DNA of 64,000 nucleotides from VRUE01 sp963712595 (GTDB lineage Bacteria > Actinomycetota > Thermoleophilia > Solirubrobacterales > 70-9). Each line of letters begins with the position of its first letter. Within the stretch, counting starts at the first letter, position 1. The DNA is taken from assembly GCA_963712595.1 (NCBI GenBank), contig CAVQIM010000006.1, positions 1 to 64,000 of the forward strand. Direction: 5' to 3'. The notes beneath the pieces were generated by a model. The model was not told the origin of the DNA, did not search any database, and was given only the letters and a program-made list of their open reading frames with translations. The position numbers were made by a program, and so were the translations under genes. Below, piece after piece: positions 24,172-35,106 of this stretch.

Positions 24172-26163
24172 CTACCAGTGCACGCCTTTCATCAAGTGCG
24201 CAAACGCAACCGCCTCGGTGGAGGGCGCCTTGTCCGGCGCCTCCTCCCCCTTCCCCTTGGCAGCCTGCGACTCCGGAAACAATCGATAAGCCTGATTGAG
24301 AATCCGATCACTCGCCTTAGGCGCCACCGCATAAAGCAGCTCGCCAAACGTCCCCAGCCGCGTCGCCACCTTCTTCGGCTGGTGGATCATCGCCCCCGCG
24401 ATCATCTCGGCCGCCTCCTCGGGTGAGATCGCCGGGAAGACGTCGTACATCCGGGTCGGAGCGATCATCGGCGTGCGCACCAGCGGCATGTGGATCGTCG
24501 TGATGTGGACGCCGTCGTCTACCACCTCTGAGGCGATCACGCGGCCGAAGGCGTCGAGCGCCGCCTTGGAGGCCACGTAGGCGGAGAAGCGCGGCGGGTT
24601 GGTCTGCGTCCCGATCGAGCTGATGTTGATGATGTGGCCCGACTTGCGCGCCCGCATCGAGGGCAGCAAGGCCAGGATCAGCCGCACCGCGCCGAGGTAG
24701 TTGAGCTGGATCGTCCGCTCGTAGTCGTGGAAGCGGTCGTAAGCGAGCCCAACCGAGCGGCGGATCGAACGGCCCGCGTTGTTGACGAGGATGTCGACCT
24801 GGCCGTGATAGCCGAGCACCTCCTCGGCCATCCGCTCGACGTCCTCGAAGTCGGCCATGTCGCAGCGGTGGATGTGGGCGATCCCTCCCGATGCCTCGAT
24901 CTCCGCTTTCGTCTCCTCCAGCTTCTCGACCGAGCGGGCGACCAGCAGCACGGTCGCGCCGGCGTCGGCGACCTTGACCGCTGCCGCCTTGCCGATCCCC
25001 GAGGAGGCCCCGGTGATCAGCACCACCTTGCCCCGCACCGCCGCGGACAGGGTGCGGTCCTTGAACAGATCGGGGTCGAGGGTGCGCTCCCAGTAGTCCC
25101 AGAGGCGATCGGCGTAGGACTCCAGCGGCGGCACCGAGATGCCCGACCCCTCGAGCGCCGCCTGCGCGTTGGTCGAATCGAAGTGGGTCGGGTAGCTGAA
25201 GTAGCTGAGGACGCCGGCGGGAATGCCCAGCTCTCCCAGGCCCGCTTTGACCACCCGCTTCGCGGGCGGGAAGTAGCGCAGGCCGGTCCGCACCAGCGAG
25301 GTTGCCGGATCGGTCACCCCGGAGTCGAGCCGCAGCGCCGCCTGCGGGGCGTCGGCGGCGCGGGCGAAGAGGTTGATCATCTCCCCGGCGGTCTTCGGGG
25401 CCGGATCGGTCAGGTGGAAGGCCTGGCCGTCGAGACCCGGCTTGTGGGCGATGTGGTCGATCGCGTCGGCGACGAAGTCGACCGGGACGATGTTGATCTC
25501 ACCACCTTCGACCCCGATCGTCGGCAACCAAGCCGGCAGGACCCGGCGCGCTCGCTGCAGCAGCTTGAAGGCGTAATAGGGCCCGTCGACCTTGTCGATC
25601 TCCCCCGTGCGCGAGTCGCCGACGACGATCCCGGGCCGGTAGACGCGCCAGGGCCGCCGGCACTCTTCGCGCACGATGCGCTCGGACTCGTGCTTGGTGC
25701 GGAAGTAGGGGTGGGTGTCGAGCCCTTCGGCCTCCTCGAACATGTCCTCGCGCCACTCGCCGCGGTAGAGGCCGGCGGCGGCAATCGAGCTGATCTGGTG
25801 GAAGCAACCGGCCTCGATCGCGGCGGCCAGTTCGACCGCGTGCCGGGTCCCCTCGACGTTGGCGACCTCCTGGGCCTCAGCGCCCGCCGTCATGTCGTAG
25901 ACCGCGGCCAGGTGGAAGAAGTGGTCGACGTCGCCGCGCAGCGTCAGCAGGTCCTCCTCGGAGACCCCGAGCCCCGGCTGGGAGAGGTCGCCGTCGATCG
26001 GCACGACGCGGGCGCCGTCGGGGCCCCAGGCCGTCCGCAGCTCCTCCAGCCGCCCCCGCGAGCCGGCCCGGACCAGGGCGTAGACCGTGCCCTCTCGCTG
26101 CAAGAGCCGCTGCACGAGGTTGCGGCCGATGAATCCGGTGGCCCCGGTGACGAAGTAGTTCAC
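24172..26163 (-). CDS. Two-domain SDR: fatty acyl-CoA reductase-like
   Basis: 663-aa protein. N-terminal extended SDR / male-sterility-type domain: 'YFVTGATGFIGRNLVQRLL' at the start and a 'YFRTKHESE' active-site region. C-terminal classical SDR: 'LITGASSGIGKAAAVKVAD' near residue 385, 'NNAGRSIRRSV' and 'SAYVASKAALDAFGR' (YxxxK) near 530. The order matches mycobacterial Rv3391 (AcrA1)-type acyl-CoA reductases. Fatty alcohol production is inferred, and the downstream AGPS-like gene would use that product. GTG 26163 is preferred because it puts the Rossmann motif at the N-terminus; GTG 26178 is possible. Confidence 0.82.
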   Translation of the reverse strand: MNYFVTGATGFIGRNLVQRLLQREGTVYALVRAGSRGRLEELRTAWGPDGARVVPIDGDLSQPGLGVSEEDLLTLRGDVDHFFHLAAVYDMTAGAEAQEVANVEGTRHAVELAAAIEAGCFHQISSIAAAGLYRGEWREDMFEEAEGLDTHPYFRTKHESERIVREECRRPWRVYRPGIVVGDSRTGEIDKVDGPYYAFKLLQRARRVLPAWLPTIGVEGGEINIVPVDFVADAIDHIAHKPGLDGQAFHLTDPAPKTAGEMINLFARAADAPQAALRLDSGVTDPATSLVRTGLRYFPPAKRVVKAGLGELGIPAGVLSYFSYPTHFDSTNAQAALEGSGISVPPLESYADRLWDYWERTLDPDLFKDRTLSAAVRGKVVLITGASSGIGKAAAVKVADAGATVLLVARSVEKLEETKAEIEASGGIAHIHRCDMADFEDVERMAEEVLGYHGQVDILVNNAGRSIRRSVGLAYDRFHDYERTIQLNYLGAVRLILALLPSMRARKSGHIINISSIGTQTNPPRFSAYVASKAALDAFGRVIASEVVDDGVHITTIHMPLVRTPMIAPTRMYDVFPAISPEEAAEMIAGAMIHQPKKVATRLGTFGELLYAVAPKASDRILNQAYRLFPESQAAKGKGEEAPDKAPSTEAVAFAHLMKGVHW

Positions 26164-26189
26164 CGCTGTTTCATACACTCATTCCAAGG
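26164..26189. promoter_or_regulatory. Divergent promoter between the acyl-CoA reductase-like and kgd genes
   Basis: Rightward: TACACT at 26174-26179, about 10 nt before ATG 26190, with CCAAGG just before the start. Leftward: TATGAA on the minus strand, 6 nt before GTG 26163. As at 7255-7275, the two -10 elements overlap and transcripts would be leaderless or nearly so. Confidence 0.45.
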
Positions 26190-29100
26190 ATGGCGCAAAC
26201 GGCGACCGTGCAGATCCAGATGCCCGAAATGGGCGAGTCGGTCACCGAGGGGATCGTGCTCGAGTGGCACGTCGCCGAGGGCGACTTCGTCAGCGAGGGG
26301 GATACGGTGGTCGAGGTCTCGACCGACAAGGTCGACGCCGAGGTGCCGGCTCCGGCTGACGGCGTCATTACCAAGCTGCTTGTGTCGGTCGACGACGAGG
26401 TGCCGGTTGGGTCTCCGTTGGCCGAGATGGAACCCGGTGAGGGGGATGGTGATGGCGGGACGGGTGAGGGTTCGAACGGATTGACTGGGGGTCCTGCCGC
26501 GGGCTCGGGGGGGCCTGCGGGCGGGGGCGAGGCCTCCGTTCTCGGCCCCCCCGAGCCCACGCCACCCGCAGGTGAAGCGCCAAGCTCCGCCCCCGGGACA
26601 GATGGGGCCGATGGGGTCCGGGCAACGCCGGTTGCGAGGCGCATAGCTGCGGAGAACGGCGTCGACCTTCGCTCGGTGGCTGGTTCCGGGCCGGGGGCGA
26701 AGGTGACCAAAGAGGACGTGTTGGCAGCCGGGAACGGGGGGGCGCCGGCGGCTGCGGCTGTCGCAGCGGGCGAGGCGAAGGCCTTGCGGGGGCCGGCGGG
26801 GATGCTGGCTCAGGCGATGGACGAGAGCCGGGAGGTGCCTACGGCCACGTCGTTCCGGACGGTGGCCGTGGACACGCTGGATGCGAAGCGCAAGGCTCTG
26901 AACGGGCTGCTGAAGGAGCGGGGGATGAAGGTCTCCTTCACGCACCTGGTCGCCTGGGCGATCGTGCAGGCGGCGAAGGGGCACCCGGTGATGACGCGGG
27001 TGTTCGAGCGGCGCGAGGGCAAGCCGTTCGCGATCGAGGGCGCGCCCGTCAACCTCGGCATCGCGGTCGACGTCGAGCGCAAGGACGGCTCGCACAGCCT
27101 GATGGTGCCGGCGATCAAGGGCGCCGAGGGGCTCGACTTCGCCGCCTTCCACGGCTACTACGAGGACCTGATCACGAAGACGCGCGAGAGCAAGCTCAGC
27201 GCCGACGACTTCCAGGGCACGAACATCTCGCTGACCAACCCCGGCGGCATCGGCACCGTCGCCTCGGTGCCGCGCCTGATGAGCGGCCAGAGCGCGATCG
27301 TCGCCACCGGCGCGATCGCCTACCCGCCCGAGTGGGCGCACGCGACGCCGGAGCGGCTGCGGCAGCTCGGCGTCTCGAAGACGATGACGCTGACCTCGAC
27401 CTACGACCACCGGGTGATCCAGGGCGCCGAGTCGGGAGCGTTCCTGCGCCGCATCGAGCAGCTGCTGCAGGGCGAGGACAACTTCTACGAGGGCGTCGTC
27501 GCCGACCTCGGGCTCGACCCGGCGCCCGTCACCGCCGCCCATCCCGCCTCCGCCTCGGCGCCGCCGCTGGGCGCCCCCTCGGCCGGGACAGGCGAGATGG
27601 CGGTGACCACCACCCAGCCCGACGAGGAGCTGCTGCAGGCGGTCCAGGCGGCGACCTCGCTGCTCAAGGGCTACCGCACGCACGGGCACCTCTCCGCCCG
27701 CCTCGACCCGCTTGGCAGCGAGCCAAAGGGCGATCCGGCGCTTCAGCCGGAGCGACTCAACCTGACCCCGGAGCTGATGTCCCGAGTACCGGCCTCGATC
27801 CTGCGCATCGGCGTCCCCGGCGAGACCCTGCTGGAGGCGCTGCCGCGGATGCGCGAGGCCTACTGCGGCACGATCGCCTACCAGTTCGAGCACCTCTCCT
27901 CCCATCAGCAGCGCACCTGGCTGCGCGAGATGGTCGAGACCGGCGCCCACCGGGCGCCGCTCGCCGTCGAGGAGAAACGCCGGCTGCTGCAGCGCCTGAT
28001 CGACGTCTTCCAGTTCGAGCGCTTCATCGAGAAGGCCTACCTGGGCCAGAAGATCTTCACGATCGAGGGGCTCGACGTGGTCGTGCCGATGCTCGACGAG
28101 CTGGTCACGCTCGCCTACCGCAGCGATGCCGAGGAGGTCGTCTTCGGCATGGCCCACCGCGGCCGACTCGCCGTCCTCGCCCACAACCTCGGCCGCTCGG
28201 TCGAGTCGATCCTGGCCGAGTTCGAGGGCTCCAAGCAGATCGATGCGGTCAAGGCGGTGGCGGCGATCCCGCACGGCGGCACCGGCGACGTCAAGTACCA
28301 CTACGGCCATCAGGGTGTCTACGAGACCTGCAAGGGCGAGAAGATCGCCGTTCGCCTCTACCCCAACCCCAGCCACCTCGAGTTCGTCAACCCCGTGGTC
28401 GAGGGCGCCACCCGCTTCATCCAGTCCGACTTCGAGGGTCCCAAGATCGAGCACAAGCCGAAGTGCGCGGTGCCGGTCCTGCTCCACGGCGACGCCGCCT
28501 TCCCGGGCCAGGGCGTCGTCGCCGAGACGCTCAACCTGCAGGCGCTGAGGGGCTACACCACCGGCGGCACGATCCACATCATCCAGAACAACCAGGTGGG
28601 GTTCACCACCGATCCCGAAGACGCCCGTTCCACCCCCTACGCCGCCGACATGGCGAAGGGCTTCAACATCCCGATCGTCCACGTAAACGCCGACGACGTC
28701 GAAGCCTGCTCCGCCGCCGTGCGACTGGCGATGGCCTTCCGTGAGCGCTGGGGCCGGGACATCGTCATCGACGTGATCGGCTATCGGCGCTACGGCCACA
28801 ACGAGACCGACGAGCCCGCCTACACGCAGCCGCAGATAGCCGCCAAGATCAAGGCCCACCCCCCCGTCTCCGAGATCTACGCCGAGAAGCTGATCGAGGA
28901 GGGCGTGATCGGGCGCGAGGAGGTCGATGCGGCCGCCAAGGAGCGCCATGACGAGATGTCAGCGGCACTGAAGGACCTGCGGCACAAGATGGAGCTGGGC
29001 GACTACGAGGACCCGACTGTAACGACCAGCAGCACCGGCGAGCTCGACCGCAGCGCCAGCCCACCGGTGGAGACAGCGGTGACGGCGGAGAGGCTGGGGG

Positions 29101-30239
29101 AGCTGAACCGGGAGCTGATCGAGGTGCCGGAGAGCTTCACCATCCACCGCAAGCTGCGCAAGCCCCTCTCCAAGCGGATCGAGGCGCTGGAGAACGGCGG
29201 GATCGAATTCGGCCACGCCGAGGCACTCGCCTTTGCCTCACTGCTGACCGAGGGCGTCCACATCCGCCTCACCGGGCAGGACACCGAGCGGGGCACCTTC
29301 TCCCACCGCCACCTCGTCCTCCACGACGAGAACACCGGCCTCGAGTACTGCCCGATGCAGAACCTGAGCGAGGCCAGCGCGCCCTTCGAGCTCTACAACA
29401 GCCCCCTTTCGGAGATCGCCTGCCTCGGCTTCGAGTACGGCTACTCGGCGGCGACCCCCAACGCGCTGATCCTCTGGGAGGCCCAGTACGGCGACTTCGC
29501 CAACGCCGGCCAGGTGATCATCGACACCTTCATCGCCTCTGGCGAGGCCAAGTGGGGACAGACCAGCCGTCTCACCCTGCTGCTCCCACACGGCTACGAG
29601 GGGTCTGGCCCGGAGCACTCGAGCGCCCGCATCGAGCGCTTCCTGGCGCTGGCCGCCGAGGGCAACATCCGCATCGCCAACCCGACCACCGCGGCCCAGT
29701 ACTTCCATCTGCTGCGCCGCCAGGCGCTGATCCGCAAGCCCCGCCCGTTGATCGTCTTCAGCCCCAAGGGGCTGCTGCGCCTCGACCGGGCGGCAGCCAC
29801 GCCGCAGCAGCTGACCGAGGAGCACTTCCACTTCATCCTCGACGACCCCGCGGCCGCAGAGCGTCGCGAGCAGGTCGAGCGCCTCGTCCTCTGCACCGGC
29901 AAGATCTACTTCGACCTCGACGCCAGCGACCGACGCAGCGCAGCCGAGAACGTCGCGATCGCCCGGGTCGAGCTGCTCTACCCCTTCGCCAGGGAGCAGC
30001 TGACCGAGCTGATCGCCTCCTACCCGAACCTGAAGGAGATCGTTTGGGTCCAGGAGGAGCCGCGCAACATGGGCTGCTGGAAGGTGATGTCACGCCGCCT
30101 CCCCGACCTCCTCCCCGAGGGCGTCGAGCTCGGCTACATCGGCCGCCCGATCCGCGCGAGCCCGGGGGAGGGCTACTCGGTGGCGCATGCACGAGAGCAG
30201 GAGCGGATCGTCTTGACTGCTCTTACGCCTGGGACGTAG
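26190..30239 (+). CDS. kgd: Single-chain 2-oxoglutarate dehydrogenase (lipoyl-E2-E1)
   Basis: 1349-aa fusion. Lipoyl domain 1-75 with the lipoylated Lys in 'STDKVDAEV' near residue 47; a Gly/Pro/Ala-rich linker; peripheral subunit-binding domain 'ATPVARRIAAENGVDL' near 145; E2 acyltransferase about 195-445 with 'TYDHRVIQGAESG' near 403; then a ThDP-dependent E1 with 'GMAHRGRLAVLAHNLG' near 655, 'HGDAAFPGQG' and 'NNQVGFTTDP'. It converts 2-oxoglutarate to succinyl-CoA in the TCA cycle. Mycobacterial Kgd and corynebacterial OdhA lack the lipoyl and binding domains, so this chain is unusually complete. Part of the first linker is encoded by a palindromic repeat (26484-26579). Confidence 0.93.
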   Translation: MAQTATVQIQMPEMGESVTEGIVLEWHVAEGDFVSEGDTVVEVSTDKVDAEVPAPADGVITKLLVSVDDEVPVGSPLAEMEPGEGDGDGGTGEGSNGLTGGPAAGSGGPAGGGEASVLGPPEPTPPAGEAPSSAPGTDGADGVRATPVARRIAAENGVDLRSVAGSGPGAKVTKEDVLAAGNGGAPAAAAVAAGEAKALRGPAGMLAQAMDESREVPTATSFRTVAVDTLDAKRKALNGLLKERGMKVSFTHLVAWAIVQAAKGHPVMTRVFERREGKPFAIEGAPVNLGIAVDVERKDGSHSLMVPAIKGAEGLDFAAFHGYYEDLITKTRESKLSADDFQGTNISLTNPGGIGTVASVPRLMSGQSAIVATGAIAYPPEWAHATPERLRQLGVSKTMTLTSTYDHRVIQGAESGAFLRRIEQLLQGEDNFYEGVVADLGLDPAPVTAAHPASASAPPLGAPSAGTGEMAVTTTQPDEELLQAVQAATSLLKGYRTHGHLSARLDPLGSEPKGDPALQPERLNLTPELMSRVPASILRIGVPGETLLEALPRMREAYCGTIAYQFEHLSSHQQRTWLREMVETGAHRAPLAVEEKRRLLQRLIDVFQFERFIEKAYLGQKIFTIEGLDVVVPMLDELVTLAYRSDAEEVVFGMAHRGRLAVLAHNLGRSVESILAEFEGSKQIDAVKAVAAIPHGGTGDVKYHYGHQGVYETCKGEKIAVRLYPNPSHLEFVNPVVEGATRFIQSDFEGPKIEHKPKCAVPVLLHGDAAFPGQGVVAETLNLQALRGYTTGGTIHIIQNNQVGFTTDPEDARSTPYAADMAKGFNIPIVHVNADDVEACSAAVRLAMAFRERWGRDIVIDVIGYRRYGHNETDEPAYTQPQIAAKIKAHPPVSEIYAEKLIEEGVIGREEVDAAAKERHDEMSAALKDLRHKMELGDYEDPTVTTSSTGELDRSASPPVETAVTAERLGELNRELIEVPESFTIHRKLRKPLSKRIEALENGGIEFGHAEALAFASLLTEGVHIRLTGQDTERGTFSHRHLVLHDENTGLEYCPMQNLSEASAPFELYNSPLSEIACLGFEYGYSAATPNALILWEAQYGDFANAGQVIIDTFIASGEAKWGQTSRLTLLLPHGYEGSGPEHSSARIERFLALAAEGNIRIANPTTAAQYFHLLRRQALIRKPRPLIVFSPKGLLRLDRAAATPQQLTEEHFHFILDDPAAAERREQVERLVLCTGKIYFDLDASDRRSAAENVAIARVELLYPFAREQLTELIASYPNLKEIVWVQEEPRNMGCWKVMSRRLPDLLPEGVELGYIGRPIRASPGEGYSVAHAREQERIVLTALTPGT
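26484..26579 (+). repeat. GCGGGTCCTGTC-family element inside the kgd linker
   Basis: This stretch aligns with the intergenic copy at 60718-60812. Shared blocks in order are GGGTCCTG, CTGCGGGCGGG (11 nt), TCCGTTCTCGGCCCCC (16 nt) and GCCACCCGC followed by GGTGA. It is in frame and encodes about residues 99-130 ('GGPAAGSGGPAGGGEASVLG...'), i.e. the flexible linker between the lipoyl and binding domains. Confidence 0.75.
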
Positions 30240-30241
30240 GC

Positions 30242-30617
30242 GCTCGACCGCGGGTCCTGTCGCCGGGGTGGGGTGCCCGGCTTGCGCTGCGCTCTGCTCA
30301 GGGCACCGGGACATTGCGGGCGCAGGGATTTGGCCTCGCCCTTCGCAGACTCCGCGCGGCGCCGATCACCCCACCCCGACACCACCCGCGGAAGGAGAGG
30401 AATTGGCCCAGGCTCCAAGCCGTCTTCGAGCGATCAAGCTGGAGGGCCCGAAAGGCCTGTCCGAGTTTGCCCGGCGGTTTGAAGCTGAGCTGTTCAGCCG
30501 GAGACGTCTCTCGTGGGGGGTGGCATCGAATGGGGGGACCACCCCCGAGGAGGCGGCGGAGCCGCCACCCCAGCGGGGTGGTGGGCCCCATTCGGTGACA
30601 GGACCCGCCGCGCCAGC
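30242..30617. repeat. Composite palindromic element A+B, copy 1
   Basis: This fills the 400-bp gap after kgd. Unit A (30242-30396) starts CCGCGGGTCCTGTCGCC and ends CACCACCCGCGG; unit B (30505-30617) is in the opposite direction, ending GACAGGACCCGCCG. Outer ends of the composite are therefore inverted copies of GCGGGTCCTGTC. The same A-spacer-B arrangement, reversed, is at 43999-44421; A and B match there with only a few differences, but the spacer does not. No protein-coding gene was seen in it. Confidence 0.8.
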
Positions 30618-30646
30618 CACCCTGGCCTGGGTATCGTGCTTTGGAG

Positions 30647-30988
30647 ATGACCAACCCCCTTGGCAAGCCAACCCCCGGCCCGATGTTCAGGTGGGTCAAG
30701 TGGCTCTCGTGGGTGGAGCTGACAGTTTTCGGTGCATTGATTCTATTTTGGGTAATACCAGGGTTCGATACAGAGACAATGGTGTTTGGTTGGGCTCACG
30801 GGTTGGGGTTCATCGTGCTCTGCATCGTTATCTGGGTCGCCTGTGGAAAGCGTCAGGCGCCTTACACGCTGCTGGCGGCGACCCTGACACCGGTGGGTCC
30901 GGTGGGCAGTGTGATCGGAATCGAGCTGATCGAACGCAAGGGATGGGGCGTTGCGGATTCCCCGCAAAGAGTTGCGGAATCACCGTAG
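30647..30988 (+). CDS. DUF3817-like small membrane protein
   Basis: 113-aa protein with three hydrophobic helices. 'WVELTVFGALILFWVIPG', 'WAHGLGFIVLCIVIW' and 'LTPVGPVGSVIGIELIERK' match the DUF3817 pattern (HG..F, GPVGS..G). Function unknown; usually a stand-alone gene. ATG 30647 is chosen; TTG 30641 adds two residues. It has no close partner: upstream is the composite palindrome and downstream the 6C-like RNA promoter. Confidence 0.65.
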   Translation: MTNPLGKPTPGPMFRWVKWLSWVELTVFGALILFWVIPGFDTETMVFGWAHGLGFIVLCIVIWVACGKRQAPYTLLAATLTPVGPVGSVIGIELIERKGWGVADSPQRVAESP

Positions 30989-31003
30989 ACCCGCTGGGTT
31001 TGC

Positions 31004-31032
31004 TTGACCCGAGCGCAAAGACGCGGTATAGC
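31004..31032 (+). promoter_or_regulatory. Strong sigma-70-type promoter for the 6C-like RNA
   Basis: TTGACC (31004-31009), 17-nt spacer, TATAGC (31027-31032). One of the best -35/-10 pairs in the window, and no open frame follows it on the plus strand. Confidence 0.65.
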
Positions 31033-31038
31033 TAGAGC

Positions 31039-31165
31039 CTGACTGTTCCTCTGAGCAGTCCCGTTTAGGGGAACGGCCGCGTCGGCATCCCTCCCTGGCT
31101 ACCGACGCGCAGGTGCAGTGAGGGTCGCGCGGACCCCCCTGCCTCCCGCGGCCCCACTGCGCCGC
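31039..31165 (+). ncRNA. 6C-like small RNA
   Basis: Downstream of the promoter lie a small stem (GACTG/CAGTC near 31047-31064) and then two larger hairpins with C-rich loops. Hairpin 1 is GCGTCGG (31079-31085) / CCGACGC (31102-31108), loop containing CCCTCCC. Hairpin 2 is GCAGTG (31115-31120) / CACTGC (31155-31160), loop containing six consecutive C (31134-31139). Paired C-rich loops are the defining feature of the actinobacterial 6C RNA family. The end is not marked by a T-tract and faces the aconitase stop at 31177. Confidence 0.55.
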
Positions 31166-31176
31166 CTTGCCTCAAA

Positions 31177-33972
<2,796 letters not shown>

Positions 33973-33981
33973 AGCCCCATC

Positions 33982-34974
33982 CTAGGTGTAGATGCTAGGC
34001 ACGTTGTTTCCGGCGAGCTGCCGTAGCCGCTGAATCGGCGGCCGGTGGCCAATGGCGCCGTGTCGTCGTCTGAAGTTGTAGCGCTCGATCCACCCTGAGA
34101 GGGCCGCGGCCCTCTCAGGGGAGCTGCCGTAGACCGCGGCGTAGGCCCACTCACGCAGCATCGTGCGGATGAAGCGCTCGGCCTTGCCGTTGGTCTGAGG
34201 CCGGTAGGGGCGGGTGTGGATGTGCTTGATCCCCATCGCCCGGCAGGCGATCGCGTGGGCGGTCGAGCGGTAGGCGCCGCCGTTGTCGGTCATCAGTCGC
34301 TCGACCGCGATGCCATGGGAGCGGTAGAAGCTGACCGCTCGTCGCAGGAACCCGATCACAGTCGCAGTCTTCTCGTCGGGCAGCACTTCGGCGTAGGCGA
34401 GGCGGGTGGCGTCATCGACGCAGACGTGCACGCACTCCCAGCCGACTTGGCGGCGCCTGACGCCAGCGGCGTCGAGCTGGGTGATGTGCCGACGGGCCTT
34501 GCGACCGGTGACTCGGTGCCCCGCCCCATGCGGGCCGATCCGACCCAGTTTCTTGACGTCGATGTGGATCAGCTCCCCGGGGCGGGCGCGCTCGTAGCGG
34601 CGGATCGGCTCCGGAGGCCCCAGACGGCTGAGCTTGCCGAGGCCGATCCGCTTCAACACCGCCGAGACCGTCGAGGTGGCCATCTCCAGGAGCTCGGCGA
34701 TCTCGGGCCCGGTCAGCGCCAGTCGGCGCAGGGCGGCGATTGCTTCCACGCGATCGGGCGGCGTGGCGTTGTGGACGGTGAGCGGCGCGGAGCTGCGATC
34801 AAGCAAGCCGGCCGCACCTTCGGCGCGGTAGCGCCGCACCCATTTGCCGGCAGTCCTCGCGCTCACTCCGGCGGCCTCGGCCGCCTCCGTGAGCGCGACC
34901 TTCTCCTCGATCACCCTCTTGACCATGATCGCTCTCCCCTTCGGGCCGAGGGGCGCGTTAGCGTGAAGCTTCAT
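33982..34974 (-). CDS. IS481-family transposase
   Basis: 330-aa DDE transposase. N-terminal helix-turn-helix ('ALTEAAEAAGVSARTAGKWVRRYRAEG' start), then an RNase-H-like core: 'HIDVKKLGRIG' (first Asp) near 140, 'LMTDNGGAYRS' (second Asp) near 235 and 'NGKAERFIRTMLREW' (Glu) near 270. The frame is intact, so it may be active. ATG 34974 gives the usual 'MKLHANAPLGPKGR' start; a 21-residue upstream extension is less likely. The last codon and TAG stop lie in the target-site duplication rather than in the element. It is on the same strand as acnA and 9 bp upstream. Confidence 0.95.
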   Translation of the reverse strand: MKLHANAPLGPKGRAIMVKRVIEEKVALTEAAEAAGVSARTAGKWVRRYRAEGAAGLLDRSSAPLTVHNATPPDRVEAIAALRRLALTGPEIAELLEMATSTVSAVLKRIGLGKLSRLGPPEPIRRYERARPGELIHIDVKKLGRIGPHGAGHRVTGRKARRHITQLDAAGVRRRQVGWECVHVCVDDATRLAYAEVLPDEKTATVIGFLRRAVSFYRSHGIAVERLMTDNGGAYRSTAHAIACRAMGIKHIHTRPYRPQTNGKAERFIRTMLREWAYAAVYGSSPERAAALSGWIERYNFRRRHGAIGHRPPIQRLRQLAGNNVPSIYT

Positions 34975-35054
34975 CCGGTTCCTCCTTGTTGCTGGGGCTT
35001 CGACACCGCCAGCCTCCAAGGAGGCCCGGATGAACAACGTGCTTAGGAATTACA
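33987..35054 (-). mobile_element. Complete IS481-type insertion sequence with target duplication
   Basis: 1068-bp element. Terminal inverted repeats TGTAGATGCTAGGCACGTTG (left) and TGTAATTCCTAAGCACGTTG (right, inverted) match at 16 of 20 positions. Flanked by direct repeats CCTAGG at 33981-33986 and 35055-35060, the NCTAGN target typical of IS481. It carries one intact transposase and is inserted 9 bp before the aconitase start codon. Confidence 0.95.
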
Positions 35055-35106
35055 CCTAGGAGGCCGACGGCTCGGGGAGCCTCGCCATCGCTTCGAGGAG
35101 CGGGCG

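Noticed and set aside
26160..28949. 929-aa minus-strand frame opposite kgd
   Set aside because: GC-rich shadow; the plus strand encodes clear lipoyl, E2 and E1 motifs.
30242..30617. CRISPR array
   Set aside because: Repeats are few, inverted and unequal; no regularly spaced units anywhere in the window.
30268..31035. 255-aa plus frame across the composite palindrome
   Set aside because: Encodes repeat-derived sequence and overlaps the DUF3817-like gene in another frame; no domain.
31039..31165. tRNA or SRP RNA
   Set aside because: No cloverleaf, no T-loop GTTCGA-type sequence and no SRP GGAA-tetraloop domain; C-rich hairpin loops fit 6C better.
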